Shown here: in pieces, positions 8,090-15,077 of the stretch
How positions within the stretch are numbered: position 1 is the stretch's first letter
Layout: each line of letters opens with the position of its first letter
Assembly: GCF_004571075.1 (NCBI RefSeq)
Contig: NZ_SPQP01000001.1
Span: 62,001 to 126,000, forward strand
Length of the DNA: 64,000 bases
Source: Blastococcus sp. TF02A-35
GTDB taxonomy: Bacteria > Actinomycetota > Actinomycetes > Mycobacteriales > Geodermatophilaceae
Direction: 5' to 3'
Program-made: the position numbers and the translations under genes
The notes under the pieces: generated by a model
What the model was told of the DNA's origin: nothing
Seen by the model: only the letters and a program-made list of their open reading frames with translations
The model's database searches: none

Positions 8090-8878
8090 TCACTTGCCGA
8101 GCAGGCCGCCGACGGCGTCGCCCAGCGGGTCGGTGATGCTGGCCAGGCTGGTGAGGACGCCGTTGACCAGCTGGCAGGGGCACGGCCGGCCCTCGGCGTC
8201 GGTCTTGGGCGGCTGCTGGGCCGGCGGCTGCTGCGGGGCGGGCTGCTGCGGTGCCGGCTGCTGCGCGGGGGGCTGCTGCTGCGCGGGGGGCTGCTGCTGC
8301 GCGGGCGCGGGAGCCGGGGCCGGCTGACCGCCGGCGGTCCAGCCGGACCCACCTGACCCGGCAGGCGCGCCGCCACCACCGGCCGGACCGCTGCCACCGC
8401 CCGCCGGGGCGCCACCGCCCGAGCCGGAGCCGGCACCGGCCGCGCCGCCCTGGGCACCGCCGCCGCCGTTCTGGGCACCACCGGCAGCACCCGCGGGGGC
8501 ACCGTCGGCCTGCGTCTCCCCGGCGGGGGCCAGCGGCGTGTCCCCGGGCGCGGGGGTGCGGCTGGCCTCGGTGGTGATGCCGGCCGGCCCGCCGGTCCGG
8601 GTGTCCCCGTTGCCGGCGAAGACCCCGTCGGAGTCGCGGGAGGAGCTGCTGCCGCCGCCGTCGCCGCTGCCGGAGCCGCCGATGAGCATCAGCGTCAGCG
8701 GGACCGCGGCGAGCATGCCGGCGCAGACGAGGGCGAGCGCGAGCAGGAAACCCTTGCTCCGGGTGCGGCGCTCGTGGCGGCCGGCACCGGAGACGGTGGA
8801 ACCGTGGCGTCCGGTGCGGGCTGCGGCGTGGCGGGACAGGGCCGGCTCCTTCGTGGCGGTGCGGTGGTGCTGCCCCAC
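8090..8878 (-). CDS. Gly/Pro/Gln-rich single-pass membrane or secreted protein
   Basis: A 262-residue protein of three parts: a basic cytoplasmic lead (residues 1-43), one hydrophobic segment (about 44-66, FLLALALVCAGML followed by PLTLMLIGG), and a long low-complexity exterior. The exterior begins with Ser/Gly-rich linker, continues through Gly/Ala/Ser-rich sequence, then about 50 residues of AQQQPPAQQ-type repeats. A short conserved-looking tail, RPCPCQLVNGVLTSLASITDPLGDAVGGLLGK split around a CPC pair, suggests a small functional domain tethered by a flexible arm. No enzyme motif is seen; a cell-wall or surface role is a guess. Confidence 0.7.
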   Translation of the reverse strand: MGQHHRTATKEPALSRHAAARTGRHGSTVSGAGRHERRTRSKGFLLALALVCAGMLAAVPLTLMLIGGSGSGDGGGSSSSRDSDGVFAGNGDTRTGGPAGITTEASRTPAPGDTPLAPAGETQADGAPAGAAGGAQNGGGGAQGGAAGAGSGSGGGAPAGGGSGPAGGGGAPAGSGGSGWTAGGQPAPAPAPAQQQPPAQQQPPAQQPAPQQPAPQQPPAQQPPKTDAEGRPCPCQLVNGVLTSLASITDPLGDAVGGLLGK

Positions 8879-8918
8879 CCCGGGCCGGGGGCGGGGACAT
8901 CAGGGAAGGAGTGCCCAC

Positions 8919-9473
8919 TCACCCGGTATGTATTCCTCCGTCCGGGTGACGCATCAGCAGCCACAGCCGTCCCAGCGACGCCGCCAGGCCGGGGTGCAGC
9001 TCGACCTCCCCCAGCCGGTCCCGCGGCACCCAGGCGACGCCGTCGCTCTCGCCGTCCAGCCGCAGGTCACCGGCCTCGAACGGCCGCGCCGGCCGGGCGA
9101 GCACCGTCGTGTAGGCCCATCCGCCGTGGTCGTCGACCGAGTGCGCGCCCAGCACGAGGTCCCCGGCGGTCAGCCCCAGCTCCTCGCCGGCCTCGCGCAG
9201 CGCCCCGGCCTCCGGGCTCTCCCCCTCGTGCAGCGCACCACCGGGCGTCCCCCAGGTACCGCCGTGGTGCGACCACCGCGCCCGGTGCTGCAGGAGCAGC
9301 TCCGGGCCGTCGTCGCCGTCCCGGTGGACCAGCAGGCCGGCGGCGCCGGCGCGGCCCCAGTGCCGGTGCCCCTGGGCGCAGAGGGTCCAGCCGTCGGTGG
9401 AGGCGAGCACCCGGCCAGTGAACCCCGAGGGACCGGTCGTCGGCCAGGCACCGCCGCGGGCCCGGAGCGGCAC
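8919..9473 (-). CDS. NUDIX hydrolase
   Basis: A NUDIX-fold pyrophosphohydrolase of about 184 residues. The NUDIX box GX5EX7REXXEEXGX is intact: G-ALHEG-E-SPEAGAL-REAGEELGL. The region before it (GRAGAAGLLVHRDGD, RARWSHHGGTWGTPGG) and the later AYTTVLARP and DGVAWVPRDRL are typical of MutT-like proteins that hydrolyse nucleoside or dinucleoside phosphates; the substrate is not predictable. I use the GTG at 9473; a GTG at 9410 is possible, and neither has a clear Shine-Dalgarno sequence. It is divergent from the MaoC-like gene across about 60 bp. Confidence 0.8.
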   Translation of the reverse strand: MPLRARGGAWPTTGPSGFTGRVLASTDGWTLCAQGHRHWGRAGAAGLLVHRDGDDGPELLLQHRARWSHHGGTWGTPGGALHEGESPEAGALREAGEELGLTAGDLVLGAHSVDDHGGWAYTTVLARPARPFEAGDLRLDGESDGVAWVPRDRLGEVELHPGLAASLGRLWLLMRHPDGGIHTG

Positions 9474-9534
9474 CCGGCTAAGTTGCCGGGAGGCACCCGC
9501 GAGGCGCGGGGCCCACGGCGACGGAGGAACGGCG

Positions 9535-9993
9535 ATGACCACCACCACGACCATGGCGGAGCTGGACGGGCTGATCGGCACCGAGCTCGGCACCAGCGAC
9601 TGGTACGACGTCACCCAGGAGCACGTGAACCTGTTCGCCGACGCCACCGGTGACCACCAGTGGATCCACGTCGACGTCGAGCGCGCGACGAAGGAGAGCC
9701 CGTTCGGCGGGCCGATCGCCCACGGCTACCTGACCCTCTCCCTGCTGGTGCCGCTGTTCGGGCAGGTCCTGCTGGTCACCGACACGGTGATGGGCGTCAA
9801 CTACGGCCTCAACAAGGTGCGCTTCCCCTCGCCGGTGCCCGTGGGCTCCCGCGTGCGGCTCACCGCCACGCTGGCCGGCGTGGAGCAGATCACCGGTGGC
9901 AAGCAGCTCACCTTCTCCTGCGTGATCGAGCGCGAGGGCGGCGACAAGCCGGTCTGCATCGCCGAGCCCGTCTACCGCTACTACGGCGGATGA
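9535..9993 (+). CDS. MaoC-like (R)-enoyl-CoA hydratase
   Basis: A 152-residue single hot-dog hydratase. The hydratase motif is complete: [14 protein letters not shown] with the catalytic Asp/His, followed by [38 protein letters not shown] completes the hot-dog sheet. It likely hydrates trans-2-enoyl-CoA to the (R)-3-hydroxy form. A GGAGGA Shine-Dalgarno precedes the ATG by 6 bases. It overlaps the next gene by 4 bp (ATGA). A second copy at 41547-42008 shares most of the core sequence, so these are recent paralogues. Confidence 0.88.
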   Translation: MTTTTTMAELDGLIGTELGTSDWYDVTQEHVNLFADATGDHQWIHVDVERATKESPFGGPIAHGYLTLSLLVPLFGQVLLVTDTVMGVNYGLNKVRFPSPVPVGSRVRLTATLAGVEQITGGKQLTFSCVIEREGGDKPVCIAEPVYRYYGG

Positions 9994-10565
9994 TGCGCGT
10001 CGCCGTCTTCACCGGGTCGCACGCCGGGCCGCCGTCCCACGCCGCCGCGGCCACCGCGTTCGCCACCGACCTCGCGCGGGCCGGGGTCGGCATCGTCTAC
10101 GGCGGCGGGCACGTCGGGATGATGGGCACGGTCGCCGACGCCGCGCTCGCCGCCGGCGGCGAGGTCATCGGCGTCATGCCGCAGCACCTGGTCGACGACG
10201 AGGTCGCCCACACGGGCCTGCCCCGCCTCGACGTCGTACAGGACATGCACGAGCGCAAGGCCCGCATGGCCGAGCTCTCCGACGCCTTCGTCGCCCTCCC
10301 CGGCGCCGCCGGCACCCTCGAGGAGCTCTTCGAGGCGTGGACCTGGGGGATGCTCGGCCTGCACGCCAAGCCCACGCTGCTGCTCGACGTCGACGGCTTC
10401 TGGCAGCCGCTGCTCGCCCAGCTGCGCCGGATGGTCGACGACGGCTACCTCGACGGCCGCCGGCTCGACGCGCTCGGCGTCGTGCACGACGCCGCGGGCC
10501 TGCTGTCCTTCGTCGAGGGTTACGAGCACCCGCCGCGGAAGTGGACGGCACCCTCCTCGTCGTGA
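9990..10565 (+). CDS. LOG/TIGR00730-family Rossmann protein
   Basis: A 191-residue member of the family that includes cytokinin-nucleotide phosphoribohydrolases (LOG). It has [25 protein letters not shown] and the [20 protein letters not shown] segment. The signature PGGxGTxxE reads PGAAGTLEE, so the second glycine is replaced by alanine while the glutamate and GT are kept. Family enzymes cleave nucleoside 5'-monophosphates to base plus ribose-5-phosphate. Translation is coupled to the MaoC-like gene by the ATGA overlap. An in-frame ATG 3 bp later is an equally good start. Confidence 0.85.
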   Translation: MMRVAVFTGSHAGPPSHAAAATAFATDLARAGVGIVYGGGHVGMMGTVADAALAAGGEVIGVMPQHLVDDEVAHTGLPRLDVVQDMHERKARMAELSDAFVALPGAAGTLEELFEAWTWGMLGLHAKPTLLLDVDGFWQPLLAQLRRMVDDGYLDGRRLDALGVVHDAAGLLSFVEGYEHPPRKWTAPSSS

Positions 10566-10617
10566 ACTCGCGGTAGGCGTAACCCCGCGGCAACACAGAA
10601 CGTGGTGCACTGGGGCG

Positions 10618-11553
10618 ATGCCAACCCGCCAGGTCGCCGAGAGCCGTGTCGTGCACGGGCACAAGCGCGCCTTCGTCCGGGCCGGCAGCGGCCCGGTCCT
10701 GCTGCTCCTGCACGGCATCGGGAACAACTGCCAGACCTGGTCGAAGGTCATCGACCGGCTGGCCGAGACGCACACCGTCATCGCGCCGGACCTCCTCGGG
10801 CACGGCAACTCCGACAAGCCGCGGGGCGACTACTCGCTGGCCGCGTACGCCAACGGCATGCGCGACCTGCTGTCGGTGCTGGACGTGGAGAAGGCCACCG
10901 TCGTCGGCCACTCCCTCGGCGGCGGGATCGCCCTGCAGTTCGCCTACCAGTTCCCCGAGCGGTGCGAGCGGCTCGCGCTGGTGGGCAGCGGCGGCCTGGG
11001 GCCGGAGCTCTCGGCCGGGCTGCGGGCGGCCACCCTGCCCGGCGCGGAGGTCGTCGTCACCGCGCTCGCGCAGGTCTCCGGCCCGCTGCGGTCCGGGCTG
11101 CAGGTCGTGGAGCGGGCCGGGCGGGTGGCCGGGTGGCGGCGCATCGGTGACCTCGCCCAGGCGGTCGACGCGATGCTGGCCCTCAAGGACGTCGAGGCCC
11201 GGCGGGCGTTCCTGCGCACGCTGCGCGGCGTGGTCGACGCCCGCGGCCAGTCCGTCAGCGCCCTGGACCGGCTCTACCTCGCCGACGCCGTCCCGATGCT
11301 GGTGATCTGGGGCAGCCGGGACCCGATCGTGCCCGCGGCGCACGCCGAGGCTGTGCGCTCGCAGGTCCCCAGCGCCCGGGTCGAGGTGTTCGACGGCGCC
11401 GGCCACTGGCCGCACCTCGACGAGCCCGACCGGTTCTGCGACGTGCTGCTGGACTTCGTCGGCTCGACCGAGCCGGCCGACCACGACCTGGACAGCTGGC
11501 GGCGCCTGCTGGCGCAGAACTGGGACGGCGTCGCGAGGCCCGTCGGGCGGTGA
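10618..11553 (+). CDS. alpha/beta-hydrolase
   Basis: A 311-residue alpha/beta-fold hydrolase. The oxyanion segment LLLHGIGNNCQTW is followed by PDLLGHGNSDKP and the nucleophile elbow GHSLGGG (Ser at about 99). The acid is likely the Asp of IWGSRDPIVP and the histidine that of AGHWPHLDEP, completing the triad. No signal peptide. The family covers esterases, C-C hydrolases, haloperoxidases and epoxide hydrolases, so the substrate is unknown; a cap domain sits between residues about 130 and 230. It begins at an ATG about 50 bp after the LOG-family gene. Confidence 0.85.
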   Translation: MPTRQVAESRVVHGHKRAFVRAGSGPVLLLLHGIGNNCQTWSKVIDRLAETHTVIAPDLLGHGNSDKPRGDYSLAAYANGMRDLLSVLDVEKATVVGHSLGGGIALQFAYQFPERCERLALVGSGGLGPELSAGLRAATLPGAEVVVTALAQVSGPLRSGLQVVERAGRVAGWRRIGDLAQAVDAMLALKDVEARRAFLRTLRGVVDARGQSVSALDRLYLADAVPMLVIWGSRDPIVPAAHAEAVRSQVPSARVEVFDGAGHWPHLDEPDRFCDVLLDFVGSTEPADHDLDSWRRLLAQNWDGVARPVGR

Positions 11554-11580
11554 GCCGGCCGGCTGCCTAGCGTTCCCGTC

Positions 11581-12696
11581 GTGGAGCACTGGGACGTCGT
11601 CGTCGTGGGCGCAGGCCCGGCCGGGGCAGCGTGCGCGCTGGCCGCCCGTCGCGCGGACCCGGCGGCCCGCGTGCTCCTGCTCGACCGGGCGGACTTCCCG
11701 CGCGACAAGGTGTGCGGCGACGGCATCGCCCCCGAGGCGCTCGACGTGCTGGCGGGCCTGGGCGTCGACCCCGCCGCCGTCACCGCCGGCTACCCGGCCG
11801 TCCCGCGGCTGCGGCTGCGCTCACCCCGGGGCACAACGGTCGAGCGGGCCACCGAGCGCCCCTCGCACGTGGTCCCTCGCGCCGTCCTGGACGCCCGGCT
11901 GGTCGCGGCGGCACAGGACGCCGGGGCGGCTCTGCGCCGGCACCTCGTGCGGCAGGTGACGGTGCGGCCGGACCGGGTCGAGGTCGACGGCGCGCTCAGC
12001 GCGGGCGTGCTGGTGGGCGCCGACGGCGCGGAGTCGGTCGTCCGCCGGGCGCTGCGGGCCCCCCGCAACCGTGACGACCAGCTCGCCGTGGCCATCCGCG
12101 GGTACGCGCCCGTCCCACCCGGCCAGGACGGCGTCCAGGTCATCCTCACCACCGAGCAGCGCTGGCCGGCCTACGCGTGGTCCTTCCCCCTCGGGGACGG
12201 GCGGGCGAACGTCGGCTACGGGGAGCTGGTCTCCGGCGGCGCCACCCGCGCCGGGCTCCTCGACGGGCTGCAGCGCCTGCTGCCGGGGGTGGCGGCCGAC
12301 GACCTCCGCGCGCACCGGCTGCCGCTGAGCACCGGGCGGCCCCGGCAGCCCGACGGCCGGGTGCTGCTGGCCGGTGACGCCGCCTCGCTGATCAACCCGC
12401 TCACCGGCGAGGGCATCTTCTACGCCGTGCTCTCCGGCGCGATGGCCGGGCAGGCGGCGGTGGCCGGGGCGGACGCCGGCGCTGCCCACCGCGCGGCCCT
12501 GACGCGTCGGCTCGGCCGGCACCTGCGGCACTCGTCGGCGGCCTCGGCGCTCAGCCGGTGGCCGCTGCTGATGGACGCGGTGTTCCGCGGCGCGGCGGCC
12601 GACCAGCGCGTGTTCGACGACGTGGTCGCGCTCGGGCTGGCCGACGGCCGCCTCACGCCCCGGACGCTGGCGGCGGCCGCGCGGCGGCTGCGCTAG
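11581..12696 (+). CDS. geranylgeranyl-reductase-family FAD-dependent oxidoreductase
   Basis: A 371-residue flavoprotein. The N-terminal dinucleotide-binding motif VVVVGAGPAGAACAL is followed by the family's PRDKVCGDGIAPEAL, the VVPRAVLDARLV segment, VGADGAESVVRR, and the second FAD motif VLLAGDAASLINPLTGEGIFYAV. This pattern marks the geranylgeranyl-reductase/MenJ group that saturates isoprenoid chains. With menB about 3.5 kb away, partial hydrogenation of the menaquinone side chain is attractive, but carotenoid or archaeol-like substrates cannot be excluded. GTG start. It is convergent with the diguanylate cyclase, the two stops being only 4 bp apart. Confidence 0.8.
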   Translation: MEHWDVVVVGAGPAGAACALAARRADPAARVLLLDRADFPRDKVCGDGIAPEALDVLAGLGVDPAAVTAGYPAVPRLRLRSPRGTTVERATERPSHVVPRAVLDARLVAAAQDAGAALRRHLVRQVTVRPDRVEVDGALSAGVLVGADGAESVVRRALRAPRNRDDQLAVAIRGYAPVPPGQDGVQVILTTEQRWPAYAWSFPLGDGRANVGYGELVSGGATRAGLLDGLQRLLPGVAADDLRAHRLPLSTGRPRQPDGRVLLAGDAASLINPLTGEGIFYAVLSGAMAGQAAVAGADAGAAHRAALTRRLGRHLRHSSAASALSRWPLLMDAVFRGAAADQRVFDDVVALGLADGRLTPRTLAAAARRLR

Positions 12697-12700
12697 CGGG

Positions 12701-13741
12701 TCAGGCGAACGCGGCCTCGACGCGCCCGCGCCCACCGCGCTTGGCGGCGTAGAGGGCCTCGTCGGCCGCCGCGTACAGCGTGCGCAGGTCGTCGGTGCGG
12801 GTGTCGGCGTGCGCGACACCGACGCTGATCGACAGCCCGTAGAGCGTGCCGTCGGGGAGCACCAGCGGCTCGCCGCGCACGGCGTCGAGCAGGTGCTCGG
12901 CCCGGCGCACGGCGGTCTCGCGGGAGCAGCTGCGCAGCAGGACGGCGACCTCGTCGCCGCCCATCCGGCTCACCACGGCGTCGCTGGACCGCGTCTGGAG
13001 CTTGACGATCCGCGAGAGGTGGACGAGCGCGTCGTCACCGGCGAGGTGGCCGTGCACGTCGTTGATGGACTTGAACTCGTCGACGTCCATGAGCAGCAGC
13101 GCCGTCCCCTCCTGGGGGCCGGTCCGCGCCAGGGCGCTGCTGAGGGCCCGGTCGAGGACCCGGCGGGTGACCAGCCCGGTGAGGGCGTCGACGTCGGCCT
13201 GGCGCTTGAGCGCCCCGACCAGCCGCTCGTGGGAGTTGGAGGAGCGGGCGAGGAGCACGCCGGTGACGCCCAGCATGGAGCCGAAGAAGACGAAGTCGGT
13301 CAGCGCGGACTCCACGGCGTCGCTGGTGAACAGCATGATGCCGCCGGCGACCACCGTCTGGGAGGTGACCAGCAGGGCGCCGGCGGTGCGCAGGTGGAAC
13401 CCGGCGTAGAGGACGACGAAGACGAGGAACGCCTGCGCGCGGGTCGACGTGCCGCCGGCGGAGACCGCGAGCGTGCAGAGCACCGTCACCCCGACGACGG
13501 CCAGCCCGATGAAGCCGCCGGCCCGGTCCAGCAGCGTGGCCGGGACCCAGTGGTAGACGCCGGCCGTGAGGAGCAGGCCGGCGCAGCAGGCCCAGACGAC
13601 CGACCGGCTGGCGTCCCCGTCGGCGGAGGGCCCCATGATGCCGACCAGCGCCATCATCCCGGAGCAGACGAGCAGGACGAGCACCGCCGTGCGCGCGGCA
13701 GCACGCGGCTCGCGCGCTCGCAGCGACGGCGGGATCCTCAC
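12701..13741 (-). CDS. membrane diguanylate cyclase (GGDEV)
   Basis: A 346-residue protein with about six hydrophobic segments (residues 18-170) and a C-terminal GGDEF domain (about 185-345). The domain opens with DVDALTGLVTRRVLD; the metal-binding LLLMDVDEFKSINDVHGH is intact and the signature is GGDEV instead of GGDEF, still compatible with GTP cyclisation. An RSSD motif lies one residue further from the signature than a standard inhibitory site. The GTG start has no good Shine-Dalgarno sequence and lies 6 bp after a GCCGATGG element, consistent with a leaderless transcript. The membrane part resembles no sensory domain I can name. Confidence 0.87.
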   Translation of the reverse strand: MRIPPSLRAREPRAAARTAVLVLLVCSGMMALVGIMGPSADGDASRSVVWACCAGLLLTAGVYHWVPATLLDRAGGFIGLAVVGVTVLCTLAVSAGGTSTRAQAFLVFVVLYAGFHLRTAGALLVTSQTVVAGGIMLFTSDAVESALTDFVFFGSMLGVTGVLLARSSNSHERLVGALKRQADVDALTGLVTRRVLDRALSSALARTGPQEGTALLLMDVDEFKSINDVHGHLAGDDALVHLSRIVKLQTRSSDAVVSRMGGDEVAVLLRSCSRETAVRRAEHLLDAVRGEPLVLPDGTLYGLSISVGVAHADTRTDDLRTLYAAADEALYAAKRGGRGRVEAAFA

Positions 13742-13747
13742 ACGTCC

Positions 13748-13775
13748 CCATCGGCACGCAACGGGGGTTTCCTTA
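13748..13775 (-). promoter_or_regulatory. possible sigma-28-like promoter of the diguanylate cyclase gene
   Basis: On the minus strand TAAG, 16 bases, then GCCGATGG, ending 6 bases before the GTG. The classical sigma-28/WhiG consensus is TAAA-N15/16-GCCGATAA. Transcription starting some 7 bases after the -10 would give a leaderless message. Confidence 0.35.
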
Positions 13776-13826
13776 GCGCCACGGGGCGCGGATCACATTT
13801 CGGTTGTGCCCAATTGGATGGCCGGG

Positions 13827-14666
13827 TCAGCGCAGCGCCGTGACCATCGGGGTGCCGGCCGGGCCGAAGACCTCGACGACGAACCCGAGCTGGGCCAGCA
13901 CGTCGGCGACCGTGCCGTTCATCAGCTCCTGGACGGCGCTCTCCGCCTCCTGGCCGCGGGACCCCTGCACGCTCATCCGGTGGTGCGTCCGCCAGCTGAC
14001 CACCACGCCGCAGGTGGCGGCGTCGGGCGCCAGCCACACGCCACCGGAGGGCGTCGCCTGGCCGGCGTCGAAGAGCGGCAGCCCGGCCTCGAGGAGGGCG
14101 GCGGCGATCTCCACGACGAGGGTGGTCAGCGGGTCGGTGTCCGACAGCAGCGCGTCCCAGTCCTCGGGCAGGCGGTCCAGCTGGTCGCCGAGCTCGGCCA
14201 GCCACGCCCGGTCCTCGGGCGAGGGGCGGGGGGCCACGGTCCCGTCACCGCGGCGGGCGCCGTAGACGGCCACGGCGGGGACCCCGGAGTTGAGGGCCGC
14301 CCAGTCGGCGTCCAGCCGGTCGTCGAACGGGCCGCTGACCACCTGGGCGGTCTCCCCGACCAGCCACCAGGTCGGGCCGGTGACGGCGGGCGCCGGAGCC
14401 GGCGGCGCCTCGACGGGGCGGACGGCCACGGCGACCGCCTGGGGACGCCCCTCGGTCGCCGTGGCCGCGCGGGCGCCGGCGGCGCGGCGGCCGGCCGGGT
14501 GGTTGCCCATGCTCCGGGCGAGCGCGGCCTCGGAGGTCCGGGCGCCGTTGCGCTCGAACTCGTAGCGGGCGGTCGAGCTGGCTCCGAGGACCACCACCAC
14601 GGCGGTGCACAGCAGAAAGCCCAGCAGTGCGGTGGCCGGCCACACCATCAACGTGCCCATGGTCAC
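13827..14666 (-). CDS. hypothetical membrane-anchored protein, 279 aa
   Basis: Not recognised. An N-terminal hydrophobic anchor (residues 6-29, VWPATALLGFLLCTAVVVVL) is followed by a short tether, an Ala/Pro-rich linker (about 60-95) and a soluble domain of about 180 residues with no cysteine cluster or enzyme motif. Visible landmarks are PTWWLVGETAQVVSGPFDDRLDADWAA (split here at the FDDR) and GVVVSWRTHHRMSV. A GAGGAG Shine-Dalgarno 6 bases before the GTG supports that start; an ATG two codons later is possible. It is upstream of the diguanylate cyclase on the same strand, 85 bp apart, so the two may be transcribed together or separately. Confidence 0.65.
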   Translation of the reverse strand: MTMGTLMVWPATALLGFLLCTAVVVVLGASSTARYEFERNGARTSEAALARSMGNHPAGRRAAGARAATATEGRPQAVAVAVRPVEAPPAPAPAVTGPTWWLVGETAQVVSGPFDDRLDADWAALNSGVPAVAVYGARRGDGTVAPRPSPEDRAWLAELGDQLDRLPEDWDALLSDTDPLTTLVVEIAAALLEAGLPLFDAGQATPSGGVWLAPDAATCGVVVSWRTHHRMSVQGSRGQEAESAVQELMNGTVADVLAQLGFVVEVFGPAGTPMVTALR

Positions 14667-15030
14667 GGGGAACTCCTCGGTGCCCTCGCCGCGGCGGGAA
14701 GTACCGCGGTGTGGTGCAGAAGCTACGGCTGCCGGGGGGGTCGCCGGACCGGTTCCGGACCCGCCCCGACCGGCCCGTCACCGGATCGTTGCGGGGGCCA
14801 CCGGGACCCGCTGGTGACCCTCCCCCTGCCCCGGCGCCATGTCGACAATCGGTCGGCTGACCTGCGGAAACACGGCACTCGCGCCGCGGTCACGGGGTCG
14901 GCGGCCGGCCCGACCGGCATGTCGCGGCGTGTCGCCGCGGGCCCGCCGGCGATGTGCGCGGTGGGCGCGTCCGGGCTGCCGTGGTGCGCCCCTGACGCAC
15001 ATCGCTCGCGCCTGCCGGCCCGGAACGCGG
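14667..15030. other. intergenic region without a recognised gene
   Basis: About 360 bases between the metalloprotease terminator and the 279-residue membrane protein. No open frame has convincing codon bias or a start with a Shine-Dalgarno sequence. It presumably carries the promoter for the minus-strand membrane protein gene; I see no strong operator palindrome. Confidence 0.5.
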
Positions 15031-15062
15031 AACGGCCCGCCGGCGGGTGCCGACGGGCCGTT
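15031..15062 (-). terminator. terminator hairpin of the M6 protease gene
   Basis: AACGGCCCG pairs exactly with CGGGCCGTT (9 bp), with an inner CGGC/GCCG stem, beginning 16 bases after the protease stop. No T-run follows. Confidence 0.6.
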
Positions 15063-15077
15063 CGCGGAGCGCTCAGC

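Noticed and set aside
8200-8330. Repeated CTGCTGC/GGGGGCTGC-type sequence resembling a CRISPR or satellite
   Set aside because: It encodes the Gln/Pro-rich tail of the membrane protein in frame; there are no uniform spacers.
15040-15077. A riboswitch or regulatory RNA downstream of the M6 protease
   Set aside because: The only structure is a simple stem placed directly after the stop, best explained as a terminator.
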